From the NCBI RefSeq assembly GCF_000819745.1, contig NZ_CDDA01000037.1:1-64000 (forward strand): a stretch of 64,000 nucleotides of DNA, read 5' to 3'. Origin of the DNA: Aeromonas bestiarum. GTDB taxonomy: Bacteria > Pseudomonadota > Gammaproteobacteria > Enterobacterales > Aeromonadaceae. Position 1 is the first letter of the stretch; each line of letters starts with the position of its first letter. Under the pieces are notes generated by a model. It saw nothing but the letters and a program-made list of their open reading frames with translations, was not told where the DNA came from and made no database searches. The position numbers and the translations under genes are program-made. Of the stretch, positions 56,718 to 64,000 are shown piece after piece.

Positions 56718-57293
56718 ATGAACAAGATCCTCCTGGTTCCCGGTCTGCACAACAGTGGGCCGGATCATTGGCAGAGTCGCTGGCATCAATATTTCCCCCA
56801 CTGGCAGCGCATGGTGGGCCTGCCGTGGGACAAGCCGGACCTGACGGTCTGGAGCGCCAAGCTGGCGAGCAAGCTGCGCAGCCGGCGCGGCCGGGCCCAT
56901 CTGGTGGCTCACTCCTTCGGCGCCCTGGCGGCCATCACGGCGGCGCGCCAGCAGCCCGACAAGGTGGCCTCGCTGTTTATCGTGGCGCCAGCCGATCCGG
57001 CCCGTTTCGGCTTGCCTGACGAGCTGCTGGCGGGCTCGCTCAAGGTATCGGCCCAGCTGATCGCCAGTCGCAACGATCCCTGGATGAGCTTCGAGCGGGC
57101 CGAATACTGGAGTCGCCAGTGGCAGGTGCCGCTGTTCGATGCCGGCGAGGTGGGCCATATCAATGCCCAGTCCGGCCATGGGGAGTGGAGCCAGGGGCTC
57201 AACCTGCTCGGCACCCTCTACCGGCGGGCCGAGATGGTGGTCGAACCGGCGCCGGCCGTGTGGGAGCGGCGCGCGGCCCTCAGTTTCCGTTGA
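56718..57293 (+). CDS. RBBP9/YdeN-type alpha/beta hydrolase
   Basis: 191-aa serine hydrolase of the RBBP9 family. N-terminal LLVPGLHNSGPDHWQSRW, nucleophile elbow AHSFGALAA (Ser at about residue 75) and catalytic-type His in the C-terminal VGHINAQSGHGEW. It lies between sbp and cysT, an arrangement seen in other gammaproteobacteria, but its role in sulfur uptake is not known. SD AGGAG is present. A terminator separates it from cysT. Confidence 0.82.
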   Translation: MNKILLVPGLHNSGPDHWQSRWHQYFPHWQRMVGLPWDKPDLTVWSAKLASKLRSRRGRAHLVAHSFGALAAITAARQQPDKVASLFIVAPADPARFGLPDELLAGSLKVSAQLIASRNDPWMSFERAEYWSRQWQVPLFDAGEVGHINAQSGHGEWSQGLNLLGTLYRRAEMVVEPAPAVWERRAALSFR

Positions 57294-57400
57294 TGTTTTC
57301 GCTGATCCAGTTCAATACGCCGACAAGGAGAGAGATAGCACCCGACACCACAACAGTTGATTTTTGATGGCTTGGTACATTGCACGACGCTCCATTTTTT

Positions 57401-57432
57401 AGGTCTTTTATTTATATAAAAGACCTTTTTTT
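57401..57432 (+). terminator. Terminator between the hydrolase gene and cysT
   Basis: Stem AGGTCTTTTA / TAAAAGACCT with a short AT loop, followed by T7. It makes sbp-hydrolase and cysTWA separate units, unless read through. Confidence 0.85.
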
Positions 57433-57552
57433 CATTTTATGGCTCTAAAAGCCTGATCCGCCGTTGTTAGATAAAAAAGTGCTTAGCAAAGGCATTATTG
57501 GTGTTTGTTGCCCCTAACTGGAATGCGCAGAATCGCTCTATCGAATGTTTTT

Positions 57553-57574
57553 CATAACAAACGGAAGCGTTATG
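57553..57574 (+). promoter_or_regulatory. Inverted repeat enclosing the cysT start region
   Basis: CATAAC and GTTATG (57553-57558, 57569-57574) pair around the GGAAG Shine-Dalgarno and include the ATG of cysT. It could act at the RNA level on translation or as a CysB half-site pair. Confidence 0.3.
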
Positions 57575-58411
57575 CGATTTGGTTCTTACTCCGTCCTGCC
57601 GGGCTTTGGCCCGACCCTCGGCTTCAGCCTGCTCTACCTGGGCGTGCTGGTGCTGCTGCCGATCTCGGCGCTGGTGCTGTTCGCGGTGAACAACCTCACC
57701 CTCGCCGAATTCTGGCAGGTGATAGGCTCCCCGCGGGTGCTCGCCTCCTTTCGCCTGAGTTTCGGGGCGGCCTTTATCGCGGCGCTGCTCAACAGCCTGT
57801 TCGGCCTGATCCTGGCCTGGGTGCTGGTGCGTTACACCTTCCCCGGTCGCCGGCTGGTGGATGCGCTGATCGATCTGCCGTTCGCCATGCCCACCGCCGT
57901 CTCCGGTATCGCCCTGTGCGCCATCTTCGCCCCCAACGGCTGGATCGGGCAGTGGGTCGCCCCGTTTGGCATAGAGCTCGCCTACAACCCCATCGGGGTG
58001 GTGATTGCCCTCACCTTCATCGGTCTGCCCTTCGTGGTGCGCACCCTGCAGCCCGTGCTGCGGGAAGCCGAGACGGAGCAGGAAGAGGCCGCCGCCAGCC
58101 TGGGGGCTGACCGCTGGCAGACCTTCCTGCGGGTGCTGTGGCCGACCCTGGTCCCTGCGCTGATCACCGGCTTTGCGCTGGCGTTTGCCCGCGCCGTGGG
58201 GGAGTACGGCTCCGTCATCTTCATCGCCGGCAACCTGCCGATGGTTTCCGAGATAGCGCCGCTGATGATCATGAGCCACCTGGAGGAGTACGACTATGCC
58301 GGTGCCTCCGCCATCGCCGTGGTCATGCTGCTCATCTCTTTCATTCTGTTATTGCTGATCAACAAGCTGCAGGCCTGGAGCTGGGCCCGTATCGGAGGGA
58401 GCCGCATATGA
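57572..58411 (+). CDS. cysT: Sulfate ABC transporter permease CysT
   Basis: Inner-membrane permease subunit, 279 aa (also named CysU), with about six transmembrane segments and the EAA loop AETEQEEAAASLGADRWQTF that contacts the ATPase CysA. The ATG at 57572 gives MRFGSYSVLPGF; an upstream ATG at 57545 is possible. Stop overlaps the cysW start (ATGA). Confidence 0.94.
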   Translation: MRFGSYSVLPGFGPTLGFSLLYLGVLVLLPISALVLFAVNNLTLAEFWQVIGSPRVLASFRLSFGAAFIAALLNSLFGLILAWVLVRYTFPGRRLVDALIDLPFAMPTAVSGIALCAIFAPNGWIGQWVAPFGIELAYNPIGVVIALTFIGLPFVVRTLQPVLREAETEQEEAAASLGADRWQTFLRVLWPTLVPALITGFALAFARAVGEYGSVIFIAGNLPMVSEIAPLMIMSHLEEYDYAGASAIAVVMLLISFILLLLINKLQAWSWARIGGSRI

Positions 58412-59301
58412 ACGCCTCACATTCAAGCCTGGACCTTGCCCTCGACGTGGCACAGACCACCCCGGTTCGCCATCCCCCGGTGACCCGTGAACCCGTCTGG
58501 GTCAAGTGGCTGCTGATCTCCCTCGGGCTGGGCTGGTTTGCCGCCCTGCTGCTGCTGCCGCTGGCCACCGTCTTCATTCAGGCGCTGAGACCCGGGCTGG
58601 CCTTTTTCTGGCACGCCATCAGCGAGCCGGATGCCCTGAGTGCGCTCGGGCTCACCGCCCTGGTCACGCTCTGCGCTGTGCCCCTCAACCTGCTGTTCGG
58701 GATAGCGGCGGCCTGGGCCATAGCCCGCTTCCGCTTCCCCGGCCGGCAACTGCTCATCACCATCATAGATCTGCCGTTCTCGGTCTCGCCGGTGATCGCG
58801 GGGCTGATGTTCGTGCTGATGTTCGGCAGCCGCGGCTGGTTTGGCGACTGGCTGAGCGAGCACGACATCAAGGTCATCTTCGCCACACCTGGCATCATTT
58901 TGGCGACCACCTTCATTACCGTGCCCTTCGTGGTACGCGAGCTGCTGCCCCAGATGGAGGCGCGCGGCCCGGAAGAGGAAGAAGCCGCCATCATGCTGGG
59001 GGCGAGCGGTTTGCAGATGTTCTGGCGGGTCACCTTGCCAGGCATCCGCTGGAGCCTGATGTATGGCCTGCTGCTCTGTACCGCCCGGGCCGTGGGGGAG
59101 TTTGGTGCCGTCTCCGTGGTCTCCGGCCATATTCGCGGCCAGACCAATACCCTGCCGCTGCATATAGAGATCCTCTACAACGAGTACCAGACCGGCGCCG
59201 CCTTCGCGGTGGCCAGCCTCCTGGCGCTGTTCGGGATCTTCACCCTGCTGGGAGAAACCCTGCTGGCCCGGCTGCGTGGGCAGCCCACCAAGTCCCATTG
59301 A
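58408..59301 (+). CDS. cysW: Sulfate ABC transporter permease CysW
   Basis: Second permease subunit, 297 aa, with about six transmembrane segments and an EAA loop RGPEEEEAAIMLGASGLQMF. A cytoplasmic N-terminal extension of about 30 residues precedes the first helix. The 152-bp gap to cysA carries a stem-loop (ACCCCA/TGGGGT, 59348-59370) and a possible degenerate copy of the cysW 3' end. Confidence 0.94.
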   Translation: MNASHSSLDLALDVAQTTPVRHPPVTREPVWVKWLLISLGLGWFAALLLLPLATVFIQALRPGLAFFWHAISEPDALSALGLTALVTLCAVPLNLLFGIAAAWAIARFRFPGRQLLITIIDLPFSVSPVIAGLMFVLMFGSRGWFGDWLSEHDIKVIFATPGIILATTFITVPFVVRELLPQMEARGPEEEEAAIMLGASGLQMFWRVTLPGIRWSLMYGLLLCTARAVGEFGAVSVVSGHIRGQTNTLPLHIEILYNEYQTGAAFAVASLLALFGIFTLLGETLLARLRGQPTKSH

Positions 59302-59315
59302 TGTTATTGCGACAC

Positions 59316-59357
59316 GGATCTGGCTGCGCAGTCAGCCCGATCCGGATACCCCATTGA
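59316..59357 (+). repeat. Possible degenerate echo of the cysW 3' end
   Basis: CTGCG, then CAGCCC, then CCCATTGA occur in the same order as in the cysW end (CTGCGtggGCAGCCC...CCCATTGA), with a 4-nt longer middle that breaks the frame. Weaker than the exe examples. Confidence 0.45.
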
Positions 59358-59453
59358 TATGGATTGGGGTGTGATGGCGAGCAGGACCGGCCGTACGGAC
59401 TGGCCAGCTCGGAGACTCCATCCATCCCGATTTAACGGTTCAGAGAGGCAGCC

Positions 59454-60524
59454 ATGAGCATTCAGGTTCAACAACTCAACAAGCATTTCAATCAGTACGC
59501 GGCCCTGGCCGACATCAACCTCGACTTTCACGACGGCGAGCTGGTGGCCCTGCTCGGCCCCTCCGGCTGCGGCAAGACCACCTTGCTGCGGATCATCGCC
59601 GGGCTGGAGCAGGCCGACAGCGGCAGCGTCATCATCCGCGGGGAAGATGCCTCGGATCTGCATGTGCGCGAGCGCAACGTCGGCTTCGTGTTCCAGCACT
59701 ACGCCCTGTTTCGCCACATGACGGTGTTCGAGAACGTGGCGTTCGGCCTGCGGGTCAAGCCGCGCAGCGAGCGTCCGGCCGAGGCGACCATCCGCGCCCG
59801 GGTCAAGGAGCTGCTGGATCTGGTGCAGCTCAGCCACGTGGCCGAGCGCTATCCGACCCAGCTCTCCGGTGGCCAGCGCCAGCGGGTCGCCCTGGCCCGC
59901 GCATTGGCGGTGCAGCCCAAGGTGCTGCTGCTGGACGAGCCTTTCGGCGCCCTCGATGCCCAGGTGCGCAAGGAGCTGCGCCGCTGGCTGCGCGAATTGC
60001 ACGACGAGCTGCACGTCACCAGCCTGTTCGTGACTCACGATCAGGAGGAGGCGCTGGAGGTGGCGGATCGGGTGGTGCTGATGAACGCCGGCCGGGTCGA
60101 GCAGATAGGCACCCCGGCCGAGGTCTATGACCATCCCGCCAGCTCCTTCGTCCACAGTTTCCTCGGCAGCGTGAACCTGTTTCGCGGCCGGGTGGCGGAG
60201 CAGGGCTTTGGCATCGGCGAGCAGCTGCTTGGCGGCCCCATCAGTTCCCATCAGCTGGCTCAGGGCAGTGCGGCCATCGCCTATGTGCGCCCCCACGAGC
60301 TGGAGATACTGCCGGCGGATGCGCCCGGCGGGATCAGCGCCACCATCACCCGTCTGCTGCCCATGGGGCCGCGCATCCGGGTGGAACTGCGTGGCAATGG
60401 GGATACAAACGGTGCACACTTCGAGGCCGAACTGAGCAAGGAGGCGGCCAAAGCCTTCGCGCCGGGGCAGGGGGTGCGACTGGTCGCCAAACAGGCTCAA
60501 CTCTATCCGGACTATCAGATCTGA
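59454..60524 (+). CDS. cysA: Sulfate/thiosulfate ABC transporter ATPase CysA
   Basis: Cytoplasmic ATPase subunit, 356 aa. Walker [10 protein letters not shown] at about residue 35, signature [15 protein letters not shown], Walker [12 protein letters not shown] and the switch His in FVTHDQEEA; a C-terminal TOBE-like domain follows (about 240-356). Its SD is GAGAGG. cysB follows 166 bp later. Confidence 0.95.
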   Translation: MSIQVQQLNKHFNQYAALADINLDFHDGELVALLGPSGCGKTTLLRIIAGLEQADSGSVIIRGEDASDLHVRERNVGFVFQHYALFRHMTVFENVAFGLRVKPRSERPAEATIRARVKELLDLVQLSHVAERYPTQLSGGQRQRVALARALAVQPKVLLLDEPFGALDAQVRKELRRWLRELHDELHVTSLFVTHDQEEALEVADRVVLMNAGRVEQIGTPAEVYDHPASSFVHSFLGSVNLFRGRVAEQGFGIGEQLLGGPISSHQLAQGSAAIAYVRPHELEILPADAPGGISATITRLLPMGPRIRVELRGNGDTNGAHFEAELSKEAAKAFAPGQGVRLVAKQAQLYPDYQI

Positions 60525-60600
60525 CGGCCATCGCCGCTTGAAATGAACAGATAGGATGGCGGTGTGAGCCCGCCTGGGATACAAGGGTGTCAGGCCGTTG

Positions 60601-60622
60601 CCGGACTCGATGAGGAGTCCGG
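60601..60622 (+). other. Hairpin between cysA and cysB
   Basis: Perfect 8-bp stem CCGGACTC / GAGTCCGG with a 6-nt loop, in the leader or intercistronic region about 70 bp before the cysB start. No T run follows. Could stabilise mRNA or affect read-through. Confidence 0.55.
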
Positions 60623-60690
60623 CCAGGCAGATAACAAGAAAACGGCGGCGGGTAACCCCCGACCGGCCAGTCAGCGCAGGAGGCGATGAC

Positions 60691-61638
60691 GTGAATTTTC
60701 AGCAGTTACGTATTATCCGGGAGGCGGCGCGGCGGGATTACAACCTGACCGAGGTCGCCAATGCCCTGTTTACCTCCCAGTCCGGGGTCAGCCGCCATAT
60801 CCGCGAGCTGGAAGAGGAGCTGGGGATAGAGCTGTTCATCCGCTACGGCAAACGGCTGCTCGGCATGACGGAGCCGGGCAAGGAGTTGCTGGTGATCGCC
60901 GAGCGCATCCTCAACGACGCCAACAACATCCGCAAGCTGGCCAGCACCTTTGCCAACCGCGAGTCGGGCCGGCTGCTGGTGGCGACTACTCACACCCAGG
61001 CCCGTTACGCCCTGCCGAGGGTGGTGAAGGCGTTTCGCGAGCAGTTCCCGCAGGTGCAGCTGGAGCTGCGCCAGGGCAGCCCGGAGGAGATAGTGCGGCT
61101 GGTGCAGACCGGCGAGGTGGATATCGGCATCAGCAGCGAGCAGCTCGACAAGAGCGAAGGCGTGGTGGCGTTTCCCTACTACCGCTGGCACCACAATATA
61201 GTGGTGCCCGAGCAGCATCCTCTCACCGCCGAACGGGAGCTGACCCTGGCGGCGCTGGCGAACTGGCCCATCATCACCTATCAGGCCGGACTGACCGGAC
61301 GGGCACGGGTGGATGAGGCGTTTGCCGAGGCGGGAATTGCGCCGCAGATCCTGCTGACCGCCCAGGATTCCGACGTCATCAAGACCTATGTCGAACTGGA
61401 GATGGGGGTCGGCATACTGGCTGACATGGCGTTCGACACCCAGCGCGACAAGGGGCTGGTGCAGCTCGACGGCAGCCGGCTGTTTGCGCCGCACACCGCC
61501 TGGATCGGCCTCAAGCAGGGGCAGTTCCAGCACAACTTCGCCTGGCAGTTCATCCAGCTCTGCAACCCCGAGCTGGCGCTGGCAGACATCCAGGCTCGCG
61601 CCATGGGCGGCGAGCCCGCCCTCGACTTCCAGATCTGA
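60691..61638 (+). CDS. cysB: LysR-type cysteine regulon activator CysB
   Basis: Transcriptional activator of sulfate uptake and cysteine synthesis that senses N-acetylserine, 315 aa. N-terminal HTH (about 1-65, LTEVANALFTSQSGVSRHIR) and the C-terminal inducer-binding fold with TTHTQARYALP and ISSEQ regions typical of CysB/Cbl. Start is GTG at 60691 with AGGAGG 8 nt upstream. Co-directional with sbp/cysTWA, its presumed targets. Cbl is an alternative name. Confidence 0.92.
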   Translation: MNFQQLRIIREAARRDYNLTEVANALFTSQSGVSRHIRELEEELGIELFIRYGKRLLGMTEPGKELLVIAERILNDANNIRKLASTFANRESGRLLVATTHTQARYALPRVVKAFREQFPQVQLELRQGSPEEIVRLVQTGEVDIGISSEQLDKSEGVVAFPYYRWHHNIVVPEQHPLTAERELTLAALANWPIITYQAGLTGRARVDEAFAEAGIAPQILLTAQDSDVIKTYVELEMGVGILADMAFDTQRDKGLVQLDGSRLFAPHTAWIGLKQGQFQHNFAWQFIQLCNPELALADIQARAMGGEPALDFQI

Positions 61639-61653
61639 GTCCTGCTGCGAGAT

Positions 61654-61684
61654 AAAAAACAGGGAGCCATGGCTCCCTGTTTTG
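61654..61684. terminator. Bidirectional terminator between cysB and gbpA
   Basis: Perfect palindrome ACAGGGAGCCA / TGGCTCCCTGT flanked by A5 and T4, suited to both convergent genes. Confidence 0.88.
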
Positions 61685-61699
61685 TTTACAGGCTCTGGA

Positions 61700-63121
61700 T
61701 CAGTTCACGGCAATCCAGGCATCCTGCCAGTTGGAACCCACGCCGGGCTCATACTGGGTCGCTGTGCTCGACCAGATGGTGCACCAGCCACTGTAGGGGA
61801 AGGGCTTGCACTGATAGACCTTGCCGTTCTTGGGCTGCAGCACCTTGGTGCCCTTGGTGTAGGACTTGAGCCCCTCCGGGAAGCTGAACTGGTAGTCACC
61901 AGAGGACGGATCCTTGAGCATCAGATCCAGGGTCTGCTGCAGGGCTTCGCCACCCGCCTTCGGCTTGCCTTCGATCACCAGCTGATGATGACCGGCACTG
62001 AGCCCGGTCAGCGGCATGGTGAAGCTCTGGCTGCTGTCCTTGATGTCGGCGGAGGACTGGCCTTTGGCCACGCCACCGTGGTCATACAGGGTGTTGGTGA
62101 CGGCAAGATCCCCTTGCGCCGTGACGCTGAAGTTCAGGGTGACCTTGCCGTTGTCGAGCAGGTATTCGCTCTCCAGACCGCTCACGCTGATGTCGTTGCC
62201 CACCGGCGGTTGCAGCTGTTCGAGCTGGATCTCGACCCGCTCCAGCGCGCTGCCTGCCTTGAGGTAGACAGGGTTCTGGCCGTAAACGGGGTTGAACTGG
62301 CCGTCGGCGTTCTGCTGACCGGCGCGGATCTGGCTCTGCTCTGCATTGATCTTGCTGGCCAGGGCATGAGCCCAGTTGTTCTTCTGGCCCTGCTCCGTGG
62401 TGGTGATGGTCAGCTCGGTCTGCAGATCGGGACGCACGCCATTGGCGTCGAATACCAGGGCTCTGGCCTTGTCACCGGCCGCCAGATCGGTGGAGGGATA
62501 GATGGTGCCGCCCTGGCTCCAGTTCAGCGGTGGCTGGGTGCCACCCTTGAAGTTGGCATCGATCAGGTTGTAGAAGCTGTTGCTGGTATCACCCACTTCC
62601 CACACGCCGAGGATCAGCTGATAGCCGGTGCGCTCTGGCAGGGTGCACTGGTGAGTGACCTGCTTGGGCGGCTGTACCATGTTGCCATCCACCACGCAGA
62701 AGGGGGTGAGATCGAAGGCGGCGCGGGTCAGCGGCTGGTTTGGATTCCAGTCCTGCTTGGTGAGGTAGTAACGCCAGTTGCTGGTCACGTGGTTGGCGGT
62801 GAAGGTCCAGCTGATGGCGAAGGGGCCGGCCTGCACTTCCCGGCGGGTCCAGCGATCGCTGGTCTGGGCATTCAGCTCGCTCCAGCGGGTGCTGCCCGCC
62901 GAGGCTATCTGACCATCCTGGGGGCCGGATTGCGGGAAGCCCGAGGGGCCTTCCACGCTCTGGGGTTCATACTGCACAGCACCACACTGGCTGTTGCCGC
63001 CGGTCTTGCACAGGTAGTTGCGACTCTCGGGCTGGCTGATGTAGCCGTGGGCGAGCACGCCGCCACTGGCCAGCAGCGCCAGCGCCGCCGCGACGTGATT
63101 GAGTTGGATTTTTGCTGCCAT
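61700..63121 (-). CDS. gbpA: GlcNAc-binding protein A, AA10 lytic polysaccharide monooxygenase
   Basis: Secreted chitin-binding copper LPMO and adhesin, 473 aa. Signal peptide (about 1-24) ending before His25 in LAHGYISQPESR, whose His is the N-terminal copper brace ligand; AA10 catalytic domain (about 25-205, with the second brace His in TANHVTSNWRYY), two middle domains that bind bacterial surfaces in V. cholerae, and a C-terminal chitin-binding module (WCTIWSSTATQYEPG...WQDAWI). It is a plausible substrate of the exe type II system. Start at 63121 by signal-peptide position. Confidence 0.95.
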   Translation of the reverse strand: MAAKIQLNHVAAALALLASGGVLAHGYISQPESRNYLCKTGGNSQCGAVQYEPQSVEGPSGFPQSGPQDGQIASAGSTRWSELNAQTSDRWTRREVQAGPFAISWTFTANHVTSNWRYYLTKQDWNPNQPLTRAAFDLTPFCVVDGNMVQPPKQVTHQCTLPERTGYQLILGVWEVGDTSNSFYNLIDANFKGGTQPPLNWSQGGTIYPSTDLAAGDKARALVFDANGVRPDLQTELTITTTEQGQKNNWAHALASKINAEQSQIRAGQQNADGQFNPVYGQNPVYLKAGSALERVEIQLEQLQPPVGNDISVSGLESEYLLDNGKVTLNFSVTAQGDLAVTNTLYDHGGVAKGQSSADIKDSSQSFTMPLTGLSAGHHQLVIEGKPKAGGEALQQTLDLMLKDPSSGDYQFSFPEGLKSYTKGTKVLQPKNGKVYQCKPFPYSGWCTIWSSTATQYEPGVGSNWQDAWIAVN

Positions 63122-63480
63122 ACATTCCTCTGTTCGATAGATGTGGGCAGTCAAGTTGGCAGGGGAGTTCCCCGATACACACTTGCGTGTGGCAACCCCG
63201 CTATCCTGGACGACGTGTCTTTAGACCGGAGGCTTTGCGTCCTGGCCTTTCAACCAGTTTGCCAAATGACTACATAAAGGGTCATGGTGTCGCGTTTGAC
63301 GACAATCCCATCATGACTAGTTTTGATTAAATAATTAAGTGTAAATGTTTACAGCTTGACCTCATCGGAGTAGTGCAAACACTTAACTTTATGTTTTTTA
63401 ATGTATATTTAATCTACGCACCTTGCTGAACATCCTTGGTTATGTCGATAAAATGCAAAAATACGACATTTTTTATCAAT
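63122..63480. promoter_or_regulatory. gbpA upstream region with a 14-bp palindrome
   Basis: About 360 bp, the right half AT-rich, holding the gbpA promoter on the minus strand. TGTAAATGTTTACA (63340-63353) is a perfect 6-2-6 palindrome of the size used by LacI/GalR-type repressors, 220 bp upstream of the start. No other gene is seen. Confidence 0.45.
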
Positions 63481-63513
63481 AAAAAAATCCCTGCCAGCCA
63501 GGCTGGCAGGGAT
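63481..63513 (-). terminator. Terminator of the chemotaxis receptor gene
   Basis: 13-bp stem ATCCCTGCCAGCC / GGCTGGCAGGGAT with one unpaired base, followed on the minus strand by T7. Confidence 0.88.
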
Positions 63514-63538
63514 GGTCGTTGCGACAGGGCGGGACGGA

Positions 63539-64000
63539 TCAGTGGCGAGCGCGGGGGCGTTCGGCCTGATGGCTCTGCCGATGCAGCGGTGCCAGCCGCT
63601 GTTCCAGCTGTTGGTCGATGGCGCTGCCGAGCTTGAACACCGCCAGCCGCTCGTCCAGGCTGCGGGATAGGCCGGCCAGCAGCTCGCTCTCCCGGGCCAG
63701 TTGCGAGGCGGATTGGGACATCTCCAGCGCCGAGTCGTTGATGCCGCTGACGTTGCGGTTCATGTCCTCGGCCACCATGCTCTGCTGTTCGGCGGCTGTG
63801 GCTATCTGGGTCGCCATGTCGCTCACGTGCTGGATGTGGTTGACGATGAGGGAGAGATCCTGCCCCGCCTTCTCCGACTGGCTGACGCTGCTCTCCGCCA
63901 GCTTGCGGCTGGCATCCATGGCGCTGGCGGCGGTGACGGCCCGCTGTTGCAGCTGGGCTATGGTGCTCTGGATCTCCTCGGTGGACTGGCGGGTACGGCT
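63539..64000 (-). CDS. Methyl-accepting chemotaxis protein, C-terminal part (gene runs off the window)
   Basis: The frame is open to the window edge; 153 codons are visible. It shows the end of a chemoreceptor cytoplasmic hairpin: the coiled coil TRQSTEEIQSTIAQLQQRAV, then IATAAEQQSMVAEDMNRNVS, the signature of the C-terminal methylation region, and a basic tail ending in RARH. The ligand domain and transmembrane part are outside the window, so specificity cannot be judged. Confidence 0.88.
   Translation of the reverse strand, partial: SRTRQSTEEIQSTIAQLQQRAVTAASAMDASRKLAESSVSQSEKAGQDLSLIVNHIQHVSDMATQIATAAEQQSMVAEDMNRNVSGINDSALEMSQSASQLARESELLAGLSRSLDERLAVFKLGSAIDQQLEQRLAPLHRQSHQAERPRARH

Noticed and set aside
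61388-63277. 629-codon plus-strand frame across cysB end and gbpA
   Set aside because: Crosses a terminator and is antisense to gbpA, which has signal peptide and catalytic His.

Overview
The window is a high-GC gammaproteobacterial chromosome segment that I assign to Aeromonas. The reasons are an ahyR/ahyI-type quorum-sensing pair next to argP, a complete exeC-to-exeN type II secretion operon, unfused arginine and methionine operons of the Aeromonas/Vibrio kind, and a four-domain GbpA chitin-binding LPMO. No tRNA, rRNA, CRISPR array, prophage or intact insertion sequence was seen.

Layout. 1-9.5 kb: rnb (RNase II), argP, the divergent ahyI/ahyR pair, argO, cpdB, slyB, a GNAT enzyme and ygbA. 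9.5-15.4 kb: an M24 Xaa-Pro aminopeptidase with a GntR regulator, pckA, hslO and hslR. 15.6-27.5 kb: exeC-D-E-F-G-H-I-J-K-L-M-N, all on the plus strand, the inner-membrane platform, ATPase, pseudopilins and secretin of the type II secretion system (exeA/B and the prepilin peptidase are not here). 27.5-34.4 kb: a LuxR-type solo regulator, tyrS, yrfG, nudE, cysQ, an amino-acid permease and csaA. 34.4-39.4 kb: an AraC regulator, metJ and the divergent metB-metL operon with met boxes. 39.5-41 kb: an AT-rich patch with two small secreted proteins. 41.1-51.3 kb: ppc, then argE divergent from argCBFGH. 51.4-55.4 kb: a PaiB-like flavoprotein, small envelope proteins, a maltose/galactoside-type acetyltransferase and a DUF4010-type membrane protein. 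55.6-61.6 kb: sulfate uptake (sbp, a small hydrolase, cysT, cysW, cysA) followed by its regulator cysB. 61.7-64 kb: gbpA and the 3' part of a chemotaxis receptor gene cut by the window edge.

Themes. Several loci combine a pathway with its own regulator: argP with argO, metJ with metBL, cysB with sulfate uptake, ahyR with ahyI. Secretion (exe) and a likely secreted substrate (gbpA) lie within 50 kb.

The most unusual signal is a set of degenerate 'echoes' of gene ends at gene junctions, mostly in the exe operon. A diverged copy of the last codons of exeE, exeF and exeM follows each gene; two degenerate copies of the first ~30 codons of exeH precede it, joined by ATGA overlaps; and exeJ begins with a second, degenerate prepilin signal. 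The echoes differ from the intact gene largely at synonymous positions, so they look like remnants of orthologous alleles rather than fresh duplications. A weaker case follows cysW, and nudE carries a related-looking triplicated N-terminus. I read this as the scar pattern of repeated allele replacement, or as a genome-specific tendency to duplicate gene ends. This is inference and needs comparison with other Aeromonas genomes.
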